Part shown: positions 1 to 5,444 of the stretch, piece by piece | How the letters are laid out: every line of letters begins with the position of its first letter | Position numbering within the stretch: position 1 is the stretch's first letter | NCBI GenBank assembly: GCA_964465295.1 | Contig: CAYXKC010000079.1 | Span: 1 to 7,128, forward strand | From: Methanolacinia sp964465295 | GTDB taxonomy: Archaea; Halobacteriota; Methanomicrobia; Methanomicrobiales; Methanomicrobiaceae | Direction of reading: 5' to 3' | DNA: 7,128 bases | Notes under the pieces: generated by a model | The model's database searches: none | Seen by the model: the letters and a program-made list of their open reading frames with translations, nothing else | What the model was told of the DNA's origin: nothing | Program-made: the position numbers and the translations under genes

Positions 1-286
1 GGTCGTCACCCTCTACGAAGACACCGGACTGGGAGACTTCGTAGGTCATGAGCTGTCTCTGACCCATGGGCAGTCCACCAAGGTGGCAGTGCTCGGGGTC
101 GTACATGGACATTCCACGCTTTGTCTCGATCTTCTTTGCTGCAGCCATGAACTCGCGCTTACGCGGAGACTGGTTAAGACCATCGAAGTTGTAGAATGTT
201 GTCTTTACTGACTCAGGGTCCTCACCCTGAAACTTCTCCTTAAGTGCGTTGAGGAAAAGCTTCTGTGATCTCTCAATTTTTCCCAT
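1..286 (-). CDS. mcrA: Methyl-coenzyme M reductase alpha subunit, N-terminal part (cut by window edge)
   Basis: McrA is the large subunit of the cytoplasmic alpha2-beta2-gamma2 enzyme that reduces methyl-CoM with CoB to methane and the CoM-CoB heterodisulfide, using nickel cofactor F430. Only the first 95 codons are visible; a full McrA has roughly 550-570 residues, so the F430 axial glutamine and the modified active-site residues lie outside. The protein begins MGKIERSQKLFLNALKEKF, followed by the family features KTTFYNFDG, QSPRKREF, AKKIETKRG, GGLPMGQRQLM and YEVS...VEGDD. The ATG at 286 is supported by a GAGGAG ribosome binding site 8 nt upstream. It is the last gene of the operon and begins 5 nt after the mcrG stop, so translation is probably coupled to mcrG. 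The family assignment is very secure. Confidence 0.97.
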   Translation of the reverse strand, partial: MGKIERSQKLFLNALKEKFQGEDPESVKTTFYNFDGLNQSPRKREFMAAAKKIETKRGMSMYDPEHCHLGGLPMGQRQLMTYEVSQSGVFVEGDD

Positions 287-291
287 TTATA

Positions 292-1053
292 TCACTCCTC
301 TTTCGGCATGAAGCCGTATTTGGTCCTCAGCGAGTGGATGCGCTGGATGTATTCTACGTATTCTGCATCATCACGGTATGCAGTTCCTACGAGCGAGTGG
401 AAGATCGTTGAGTGTTCCTTAACCCATGCATCGTCCATCGGCTTTCCGACTTCAACAGCACGGTCCAGGGGCTCACCAATCTGGTCCTTCTGGTATTTTA
501 CAACTCCGCCATCAAGGACACAGCGCTGGAGCATGTCAAACATCATTCCGTCTTCTGCAAGACGGAGTGAGTGACCGTGCACAGTTGCACCACGGCAGCT
601 GACGAGTGCGGGCTCAAACATCTCTGTCTCGATGAGCCACTTTGAGTACTGCTCGAGGTCACGCTCACGGCACTCTACGATCTGACGACCGGAGAGTGTA
701 CCGGGGTCGATTCCACGGAAGCGGTAGCATTCTGTGTATGTACGCTGGTACGGCTGTGAAGGTGCGTTGAACATCGAGTCAGCGAACTGGATGTAGCGGA
801 CGCGGTCTCCGGCCTTTGCTCCCTCTGTGGCCTCAACAATCTTTCTGATTGGACAGTCGGGCTCCTGCTGTTCTGCAAGCGGCGGGTGTGCCGTCGGGTA
901 TGCAGAACCTGGTGCACGGTGACCGAGGATGAGTACTACGTCCTCATCGGTTACGTCGCGAACCTTGTCTAACTGGACGCTGGGGTTCATCTGCTTGCGC
1001 CTGTTTGCGGCGACCTTGGATGTACCCGGTCCATACTGTGGTGTATATGCCAT
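292..1053 (-). CDS. mcrG: Methyl-coenzyme M reductase gamma subunit
   Basis: McrG is the small subunit of MCR and helps line the F430/CoM pocket. From the ATG at 1053 the protein has 253 residues, normal for the family, and starts MAYTPQYGPGTSKVA. Visible family motifs are ILGHRAPG (42-49), GDRVRYIQF (82-90), GTLSGRQI (118-125) and TVHGHSLRL (157-165). Counting a 3-residue offset from the well-studied Methanothermobacter protein, R123 in LSGR corresponds to gamma-Arg120, which contacts the CoM sulfonate. Start choice: a further in-frame ATG lies two codons upstream at 1059, but the GAGGTGA ribosome binding site is only 1 nt from it and 7 nt from the ATG at 1053, so 1053 is preferred. It lies 17 nt after mcrC and 5 nt before mcrA. 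Confidence 0.96.
   Translation of the reverse strand: MAYTPQYGPGTSKVAANRRKQMNPSVQLDKVRDVTDEDVVLILGHRAPGSAYPTAHPPLAEQQEPDCPIRKIVEATEGAKAGDRVRYIQFADSMFNAPSQPYQRTYTECYRFRGIDPGTLSGRQIVECRERDLEQYSKWLIETEMFEPALVSCRGATVHGHSLRLAEDGMMFDMLQRCVLDGGVVKYQKDQIGEPLDRAVEVGKPMDDAWVKEHSTIFHSLVGTAYRDDAEYVEYIQRIHSLRTKYGFMPKEE
295..300 (-). promoter_or_regulatory. mcrA ribosome binding site overlapping the end of mcrG
   Basis: The minus strand reads GAGGAG, then TGA, then 5 nt, then ATG. The last two glutamate codons of mcrG (GAG GAG) also form the Shine-Dalgarno sequence of mcrA, 8 nt from the start. This fixes the mcrA start and suggests that ribosomes ending mcrG can pass directly to mcrA. Confidence 0.8.
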
Positions 1054-1060
1054 TTTCATT

Positions 1061-1067
1061 TCACCTC
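1061..1067 (-). promoter_or_regulatory. mcrG ribosome binding site, decides the start
   Basis: GAGGTGA on the minus strand is a near-ideal match to the archaeal 16S rRNA 3' end. It stands 7 nt before the ATG at 1053 and almost touches the alternative ATG at 1059, so it supports the shorter form of McrG. Confidence 0.75.
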
Positions 1068-1070
1068 AAA

Positions 1071-1691
1071 TTATTCTTTAATCACTTTCATTACAGCTGA
1101 AATCACTTCTGCCAGTTTTTCTCTCGTCGGTGTCTGTCCGCGGGTAACCCCGCTTACAATGGCGACGATCTTTCCCTTCGTGCGGATATTACTCTCTTCA
1201 GGCATGACATATGCCGTTTTAACTCCGGCTTTTGCAAGATCCTCATAATCAACCGGTGCCTGGGAGACGAGAATCGCGTTGACATCGCAGTACTGGAGGA
1301 TGTAGCGGACCTTCTCTACCACGTGGGAACGTACATTCCCGTGATGGAGAATCGCCACCCTGTGCTGCTCGATCTGTGCAATCTCTTTCTCATTGAGCCC
1401 GAAATAGGCCCCGAGAACCGAACCTGCTACTGCAGGGGCATCCGGCGGCACGCCGCTTCCTGCATTGAGGACGAGCGTGCTTACGGAAAATTCGACTCCC
1501 TCTCTCCGGAGACCTGAGGTTATGTCGCATACGGGCTTTGTTACGTGCCTTCTGCCGGGAGACATGCCCACGACTATCACATCGGGATTTCGGCACTCCG
1601 ATATCGTGCCTCTCTGGGCAAGGCCTCCTCCCTTACCCATACCCATGCTTTCGCGGCAGTCCACTACCTGTGTAACCCGGCCAATCGGCAT
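1071..1691 (-). CDS. mcrC: McrC, MCR activation-complex component
   Basis: This is a 206-residue McrC protein. Family work places McrC in the ATP-dependent complex that reduces MCR-bound F430 nickel to the active Ni(I) state; it is not a subunit of the finished enzyme. Recognisable stretches are GRVTQVVDCRESMGMGKGGG (4-23), AQRGTISEC (25-33), VGMSPGRRHVTKPVC (41-55), STLVLNAGSGVPPDAP (71-86) and VSGVTRGQTP (179-188). Cysteines stand at 12, 33, 55 and 135; the first three lie in strongly conserved surroundings. The ATG at 1691 follows the mcrD stop by 2 nt and has no convincing ribosome binding site (an AGGG about 12 nt away), so translation probably depends on coupling to mcrD. The internal ATG at codon 16 is rejected because it would remove the conserved DCRE region. 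Confidence 0.94.
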   Translation of the reverse strand: MPIGRVTQVVDCRESMGMGKGGGLAQRGTISECRNPDVIVVGMSPGRRHVTKPVCDITSGLRREGVEFSVSTLVLNAGSGVPPDAPAVAGSVLGAYFGLNEKEIAQIEQHRVAILHHGNVRSHVVEKVRYILQYCDVNAILVSQAPVDYEDLAKAGVKTAYVMPEESNIRTKGKIVAIVSGVTRGQTPTREKLAEVISAVMKVIKE

Positions 1692-1693
1692 AT

Positions 1694-2173
1694 CTATTTC
1701 AGACCCTGTATGATAACCGGACCCTCTTTCTTACGCGGATCAGCCAATCCTATGACCATCTCATCCGCATCAGGGCCGTATTTTACATAATCGCTCAGAG
1801 TAGGCTCAGTCTTCATGAATTTGCCCTCCATAATCTGGCAGGCAAATTTACCTTCAAAGAATTCTGATGTTACCTTTCTGATCTCATCAATTACTGAATC
1901 CTCTTCGAGTTCGAGAACAATCGTTCCAGCCTGAACCCTGAGTTCCATCTCGGTGTCCCCCACCCTTATAATCCTCCTGTTGGTATTAGGATTGGGTTTT
2001 CCTCTCGCAGGCCCGTATGGAACGGTTTTGGGAAGGGAGGGGCCGTTTATGACCAGTCTCCTGATTCCCTTGACCCTGACGATAAGGTTGAGGAATTTCT
2101 CGGCCGTCTCGGGCGAGAGCATCCTTATGGGGACAATTTTGCACTGGGGATATTTCTTCTGGCTTTCAGTCAT
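1694..2173 (-). CDS. mcrD: McrD, MCR operon accessory protein
   Basis: This is a 159-residue McrD family protein. McrD is not part of mature MCR; published work reports it associated with MCR and suggests a role in assembly or cofactor loading, and its exact action is unsettled. Conserved features are PIRMLSPETAEKFLN (15-29), the signature NGPSLPKTVPYGPARGKPN (43-61), the R-rich RRIIRVGD turn (66-73) and a C-terminal DYVKYG element (128-133). The alternating strand/helix pattern suggests a small alpha/beta fold (inference). It starts 22 nt after mcrB. The leader just before its ATG lacks a GGAG-type ribosome binding site and instead contains a tandem 8-bp repeat, so low, coupled translation is likely. 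No membrane segment or signal peptide is seen. Confidence 0.94.
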   Translation of the reverse strand: MTESQKKYPQCKIVPIRMLSPETAEKFLNLIVRVKGIRRLVINGPSLPKTVPYGPARGKPNPNTNRRIIRVGDTEMELRVQAGTIVLELEEDSVIDEIRKVTSEFFEGKFACQIMEGKFMKTEPTLSDYVKYGPDADEMVIGLADPRKKEGPVIIQGLK

Positions 2174-2176
2174 TCC

Positions 2177-2192
2177 AATCTGTTAATCTGTT
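2177..2192. repeat. Perfect tandem 8-bp repeat between mcrB and mcrD
   Basis: The plus strand reads AATCTGTT twice in succession (AACAGATT twice in the mRNA). It fills most of the 22-nt gap between the mcrB stop and the mcrD start, where a ribosome binding site would otherwise be expected. It may be chance slippage or may influence mcrD translation. Confidence 0.7.
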
Positions 2193-2195
2193 TGT

Positions 2196-3500
2196 TCAGA
2201 CTCCGTTTGCGATCTGCTGGATCGGTTTGTTGAACACGTCAATCTGGCCGTATGTCTCGCCCATGATTGCAGATGTACTCTCTGCAGTGAACATCTGGGT
2301 ACCTGCATCAAGTGCACATGCAGCAACCACACACGGAATTGCACAGCCGTTTGCGTGGCGTGTTACTACGTGGTTTCCGTTGAAGATACCGGGACCACCG
2401 CCACCATAGATCGAGTGGCTGAAGAACGAGAATCCGACTGCTGTTCCCATTACACGACCGAAGTCGGTTCCGGGCAGTCCGGTCTCGTGCTCGAGAAGAT
2501 CGTTGAAGTAGAGCAGAGTCGATGAAACCGCCTGTGCGAAACGTCCGGCACCACAGTTGACCATTGTTGCGGCCATTGTTCCTGCAGCTGCATATGCGTT
2601 CCAGAGCATGGGGTCCTTCGTGTCGTAGAACTGGAAGTATCCACCCTTCTTTCCGGGTACGATTACCTTGTCCTCGATTGCTCTTTCGACAAGCGACTGG
2701 ACGACTGTACCGATGGTACCTGTCTTTCCGTTCTCCTTAACGAGGTCGTATACCATGTTGTTTGCGTTAAGACCCTGGTATGCATACTGGAGAAGCATGT
2801 GGCGCTCGAACGGGCCGATTGCTCCGCCCATCTCGAACTCTCCTGCAGTCTCGAGTGTAGCTGCGAGGGCTGCACCCTGCATGGCATTTCTGTGGGTCAT
2901 CATTACAAAGTGGTTGACACCGATGTTTCTGAGTGAGAAACCAAGACCTTCATTGTTCTGCGGGTTTGCAAGAACTGAAGATACGAGTGCTCCTTCCATG
3001 TCCATCGTGTGGGGATATCCACCGAATGTTGCCGCCTTGACAGAGGATGCGTTGAATGCATCGATGTTGAACTGGTCAACAATTGCATATGTTGTTGCAG
3101 CCGCTACTGCAGTGATGGATGCATCATATGTCGATGCAGCCTCGAGACGGGCCTTTGGAACCTCTACAAGAAGAAGGTTTCCACCCTTGTACTCGTGAAC
3201 TACTGTGTCGCCGCCTGTTACATCGACCATCTCCTTGATCTTTGCGATGATGGCGTCTTTGTTTGCCATAATCGGAAGGTCAAGTTCACGGCCCATGATC
3301 ATACCGCCCTTTCCAAGTTTTCCGGACTTAAGAGCTGCCTCGATTCCACCAAGGTTTACTGCTACGCTCCTCTTGGTGAGGTCGATGAGCTTCTTTGTCG
3401 CCGGGTTTACGAGCGGACTTACTGCCCCGAGATTTACGTTGCTCTTCAGGACTTTTCCGTCATCTGAATACAGATCGATTGTGTCGGAATATTTTGCCAT
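2196..3500 (-). CDS. mcrB: Methyl-coenzyme M reductase beta subunit
   Basis: McrB is the middle subunit of MCR and forms part of the narrow channel through which coenzyme B enters. The 434-residue length is normal. The N-terminus MAKYSDTIDLYSDDGKVLKS is typical. The C-terminal half carries the diagnostic GFSFFSHSIYGGGGPGIFNG stretch (356-375) and GNHVVTRH (375-382). With a 2-residue offset from the Methanothermobacter enzyme, Y365 corresponds to beta-Tyr367, F359 to beta-Phe361 and H377 to beta-His379, which contact substrates or CoB. No key residue is missing. It is the first gene of the operon, with a canonical AGGAGG ribosome binding site 8 nt before the ATG and a long AT-rich promoter region upstream. 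Codon use looks biased, as expected for one of the most abundant proteins of the cell. Confidence 0.97.
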   Translation of the reverse strand: MAKYSDTIDLYSDDGKVLKSNVNLGAVSPLVNPATKKLIDLTKRSVAVNLGGIEAALKSGKLGKGGMIMGRELDLPIMANKDAIIAKIKEMVDVTGGDTVVHEYKGGNLLLVEVPKARLEAASTYDASITAVAAATTYAIVDQFNIDAFNASSVKAATFGGYPHTMDMEGALVSSVLANPQNNEGLGFSLRNIGVNHFVMMTHRNAMQGAALAATLETAGEFEMGGAIGPFERHMLLQYAYQGLNANNMVYDLVKENGKTGTIGTVVQSLVERAIEDKVIVPGKKGGYFQFYDTKDPMLWNAYAAAGTMAATMVNCGAGRFAQAVSSTLLYFNDLLEHETGLPGTDFGRVMGTAVGFSFFSHSIYGGGGPGIFNGNHVVTRHANGCAIPCVVAACALDAGTQMFTAESTSAIMGETYGQIDVFNKPIQQIANGV

Positions 3501-3508
3501 TTATTTTT

Positions 3509-3514
3509 CCTCCT
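3509..3514 (-). promoter_or_regulatory. mcrB ribosome binding site
   Basis: AGGAGG on the minus strand lies 8 nt upstream of the mcrB ATG. It is the strongest site in the window and marks the first cistron of the operon. Confidence 0.85.
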
Positions 3515-3551
3515 ATACCCTTTGTGCAATGCCTTACTTTCACTGAACTCT

Positions 3552-3567
3552 GACAGCGGATGCTGTC
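3552..3567. repeat. Inverted repeat in the mcr leader
   Basis: GACAGC and GCTGTC form a perfect 6-bp stem with a 4-nt loop. In the mRNA it would be a compact GC-rich hairpin about 38 nt upstream of the mcrB ribosome binding site. It could affect leader stability or be an operator; no T-run follows it, so it is not an obvious terminator. Confidence 0.5.
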
Positions 3568-3593
3568 GCTATCGATGTTGATCACTACTGCAC

Positions 3594-3608
3594 GTCCCCG
3601 CATGGGAC
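3594..3608. repeat. Second inverted repeat, near the likely mcr transcription start
   Basis: GTCCC and GGGAC pair over a 5-nt loop, flanked by ACGT on both sides (3592-3595 and 3611-3614). If transcription begins about 26 nt after the TATA-like element at 3632-3638, this repeat lies at or just after the start point. An operator-like role is then at least as plausible as an RNA hairpin. Confidence 0.4.
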
Positions 3609-3630
3609 AAACGTACAATACCATATCTCA

Positions 3631-3655
3631 GAATATAAGCATTCCTAATAATTAG
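3631..3655 (-). promoter_or_regulatory. Candidate mcr operon TATA region
   Basis: The minus strand shows GCTTATATTC (TATA-like core 3632-3638), preceded upstream by the small palindrome CTAATAATTAG (3645-3655). Archaeal start sites usually lie about 25 nt downstream, which would give a leader of roughly 105-110 nt. There is no clear BRE purine stretch. Competing TATA-like strings occur at 3657-3665, 3669-3676 and 3722-3729, so the exact box is uncertain. Confidence 0.35.
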
Positions 3656-3845
3656 CAATATAATACTGATTAAATAGAACCCGAATAATGGATGAATCCG
3701 GTTGAAAACCCTTATTTTGATGCATTTAAAAAATCGTGATACAGTAAGATCTATTTAGTATTACTCTTTATGGCAATAATCCCTGATGTATTGTGATCAC
3801 TTTGTGCGCCCCGAAAAATCACCAGAAAAATTGTTATTTCCGGGT

Positions 3846-3856
3846 AAAAAGAAAAA
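3846..3856 (-). terminator. Oligo-T tract, probable terminator of the upstream unit
   Basis: The minus strand reads five T, C, five T, then ACCC. Archaeal RNA polymerase terminates at such T-tracts without needing a hairpin. It lies about 150 nt past the last stop codon of the membrane-protein genes and before the mcr promoter, a fitting place to insulate the two units. A further T-run, complementary to the A-run at 3826-3830, lies just downstream. Confidence 0.4.
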
Positions 3857-3904
3857 TTTCAAAATATTCCCTGGCCAACAGACAAAAGACAGAACAATTT
3901 TGAC

Positions 3905-3920
3905 CAGATATCATTATCTG
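3905..3920. repeat. Inverted repeat downstream of the membrane-protein genes
   Basis: CAGATA and TATCTG pair with a 4-nt loop (TCAT). It is the farthest of three short inverted repeats after the last DUF2207-like ORF and may belong to its 3' untranslated region. Confidence 0.4.
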
Positions 3921-3960
3921 ATGGCTTCCAGATGATTATCGGAGAGGGAGTTCAAATTGC

Positions 3961-3981
3961 AAATCTGAAACACGCAGATTT
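3961..3981. repeat. Inverted repeat with T-run, possible 3'-end hairpin
   Basis: AAATCTG and CAGATTT form a 7-bp stem with a 7-nt loop. On the plus strand further T residues follow (six T in all from 3979), so it resembles a terminator in that direction, although no plus-strand gene precedes it. On the minus strand it lies 28 nt past the stop at 4009-4011. Confidence 0.4.
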
Positions 3982-4003
3982 TTTGGGGCTTCCTACCAGA
4001 TGT

Positions 4004-4020
4004 TATGATTACGAATCATA
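4004..4020. repeat. Palindrome spanning a stop codon
   Basis: TATGATT and AATCATA form a perfect 7-bp stem with a 3-nt loop. It covers the last codons and the TAA stop of the ORF at 4009-4794. The equivalent end of the intact paralog (near 5445) pairs only partly, so the symmetry may simply follow from the Tyr-Asp-Ser codons plus TAA. Confidence 0.35.
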
Positions 4021-4794
4021 GATGTTCTGGAATGTGGCAAACCAGTTATATTCCGGGAAAAACATCCCTTGAATATCAAGATGCAATCCAAGTTTCTGCA
4101 TAATCCTTGAAACTTCGGGACCGGCCCCAAGTGCAGTGCCATATACAAGCCATTCCCCCCACTTATCAATATCACTTTGCTTATATCTCCCAGGATTACT
4201 TAAATCCGTAAGAAAATCCCTGAAAGCAATCCATTCAAGCTTCTCCCTGTAGTAATCACCTTTCCAGTGCCCAAACAATGTAGGAGGAGCTGAGTAACCG
4301 ACGTACGCCTGCACTACAACTGAACCGCTTAAAAGAACCATCCCTGAAAGGGGGACAAGACCTTCAGGAGACCGGGACAATATCATAACAGGAAATACTA
4401 AGCACATTAAAACGACGACTGAATGGAAATAGGGATTGTAATAAGACTTTTTTGAAAATATGTTAGTATACAGAACGTACAAAACATATTCTGAATTTAC
4501 AGGCGAGTTCCATATCTTCGAGATTGTCCTGTAAACAGGAATAAAAAACACCATCAGGCAGAGAAGATATAATACAAAAATCTGGTATATCGAATACAGG
4601 CGGTTGGCAGTAACATATGAATGAAGCCCGTCAAACGAGAAAAGAAATGCAATTATTCCAATGACAAGAAACGGGATGATGATTAGAGATCCATTAACCG
4701 CATATATATCGGAATACTGTTTGCTATAACCCCCCATCAGTGAATTTAAATTACCCTTTATTAACCGGAATTTTATTTTGTCAGTCTCGTCCAC
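4009..4794 (-). CDS. DUF2207-like membrane protein, C-terminal portion of a split paralog
   Basis: This 261-codon ORF corresponds to the second half of the intact neighbour at 5445-6785. Four hydrophobic segments are seen at about 35-54, 69-88, 121-140 and 145-167, then a cytoplasmic-type tail. Shared motifs are LFGHWK (173-178), YYREKLEW (181-188), the DUF2207-like EWLVYGTALGAGPEVSR (214-230) and the terminal YNWFATFQNIYDS. Function is unknown. The nominal start is a GTG at 4794 with only a weak GGAAGA upstream. The same reading frame continues upstream for 13 codons to the TGA that ends the ORF at 4834-5388, and homology with the intact copy extends to about codon 3 here and, more loosely, across the junction. 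It is therefore probably not an independent gene but the distal part of one interrupted by a nonsense codon. It may be a pseudogene fragment, a re-initiated half-protein or a read-through product. Confidence 0.6.
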   Translation of the reverse strand: MDETDKIKFRLIKGNLNSLMGGYSKQYSDIYAVNGSLIIIPFLVIGIIAFLFSFDGLHSYVTANRLYSIYQIFVLYLLCLMVFFIPVYRTISKIWNSPVNSEYVLYVLYTNIFSKKSYYNPYFHSVVVLMCLVFPVMILSRSPEGLVPLSGMVLLSGSVVVQAYVGYSAPPTLFGHWKGDYYREKLEWIAFRDFLTDLSNPGRYKQSDIDKWGEWLVYGTALGAGPEVSRIMQKLGLHLDIQGMFFPEYNWFATFQNIYDS

Positions 4795-4833
4795 ATGTAA
4801 TCTTCCATTATTTTGAGATTTGGTTTCATCGAT

Positions 4834-5388
4834 TCAATAAACTTTTTTTATAAGCCTGTCAAGATATTCGGTATCAACAACACCACGCCCCATCACATTT
4901 CTCGTACTTGAAAGAAAATCGAGCACTCTCTGTTCATAATCCGAATCTCCATGAGCATCAATGAGTTTTATCAGAACGTCCCTGTCATTCCCCTTTCCGG
5001 TTATCGAGATCTTCTCCTTCCTGTGAAGATCGAGAAGAGTTGCATAAAAAGCGTCATGATCGGATACAAAGGCAGAATCCTTGAACAGAAGATTAACCTC
5101 GTAGGGAGTCCGGTTTTTATTCGGGATGGTGCTCAGGTACTCCAGGACGACTACATTCTTCTCCCTGCCGAATATGAGATAAATTGCCAGAAGAATGAAA
5201 GGGAGCAGCAATACAATGATAAACTCAATAAATAAGATCAGGCTGATTGTATCTTCAGGTGTAGCAGGGGAGAACAAATTCGAACTATAAAACTCACCTC
5301 CAGTGTAATAAAAAACAACCGCTAATGAAAATACAGCCAATAAAAGCGTTAAAATGAATATTCTTTTAAGCTCCCTCTTTTCTTCCAA
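4834..5388 (-). CDS. DUF2207-like membrane protein, N-terminal portion of a split paralog
   Basis: This ORF has 184 codons with two predicted membrane segments (about 9-28 and 50-73), then a soluble domain. Residues 83-129 differ from residues 91-137 of the intact neighbour at only 3 of 47 positions, while the membrane segments have diverged widely. The domain includes STIPNKNRTP (86-95), FVSDHDAFYATLLDLHRK (107-124) and GRGVVDT (168-174), which recalls the cytoplasmic part of DUF2207/YciQ-like proteins. It starts with TTG, supported by GGAGGAG 5 nt upstream. It ends at a TGA (4834-4836) exactly where the intact protein continues, and the ORF at 4009-4794 resumes in the same frame. Function is unknown. 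It lies 56 nt after the intact paralog, so co-transcription is likely. Confidence 0.6.
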   Translation of the reverse strand: MEEKRELKRIFILTLLLAVFSLAVVFYYTGGEFYSSNLFSPATPEDTISLILFIEFIIVLLLPFILLAIYLIFGREKNVVVLEYLSTIPNKNRTPYEVNLLFKDSAFVSDHDAFYATLLDLHRKEKISITGKGNDRDVLIKLIDAHGDSDYEQRVLDFLSSTRNVMGRGVVDTEYLDRLIKKVY

Positions 5389-5393
5389 AACAA

Positions 5394-5400
5394 CTCCTCC
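5394..5400 (-). promoter_or_regulatory. Ribosome binding site for the TTG start at 5388
   Basis: GGAGGAG lies 5 nt before the TTG. It supports that non-ATG start and shows that the split copy still has a good translation signal. The ATG that overlaps this site is in another frame. Confidence 0.65.
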
Positions 5401-5444
5401 ATTTTAATTTTCACTTTTTTAACGCACAAATCACCGGATTTAAT

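Larger units (their letters stand above)
3501..4008. other. 508-bp intergenic region with mcr leader and promoter
   Basis: No gene is supported here. The left third is the mcr 5' leader (ribosome binding site and two short inverted repeats at 3552-3567 and 3594-3608). The middle, 3620-3780, is AT-rich (one 60-base line counted by eye is about one third GC), with several TATA-like strings on the minus strand. The right part holds a minus-strand T-tract (3846-3856) and inverted repeats at 3905-3920 and 3961-3981, consistent with the 3' end of the preceding transcription unit. A small plus-strand ORF (3786-3935) is probably chance. Confidence 0.75.

Noticed and set aside
1054..1059. Two extra codons at the start of mcrG (ATG at 1059)
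   Set aside because: The ribosome binding site almost touches this ATG, while the ATG at 1053 has ideal spacing and gives the usual McrG N-terminus.
2668..3198. A 176-codon plus-strand ORF inside mcrB, and similar long antisense ORFs in mcrG, mcrC and mcrD
   Set aside because: These are antisense shadows of strongly conserved genes, with no family features and no ribosome binding sites of their own.
3786..3935. A 49-codon plus-strand ORF (ATG at 3786), lysine- and proline-rich, in the mcr intergenic region
   Set aside because: No ribosome binding site, no recognised motif, AT-rich non-coding context and overlap with the probable terminator T-tract. A chance ORF is more likely, although a leaderless small protein cannot be fully excluded.
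3501..4008. Possible tRNA, riboswitch or CRISPR in the long intergenic region
   Set aside because: No cloverleaf with T-loop consensus, no regularly spaced repeats and no recognisable riboswitch core were seen; only short isolated stems occur.
4834..4836. Selenocysteine or other recoding at the in-frame TGA
   Set aside because: The intact paralog has Arg/Pro rather than Cys near this place, no redox motif surrounds it, and selenocysteine is not expected in Methanomicrobiales-like methanogens. Pyrrolysine uses TAG, not TGA.
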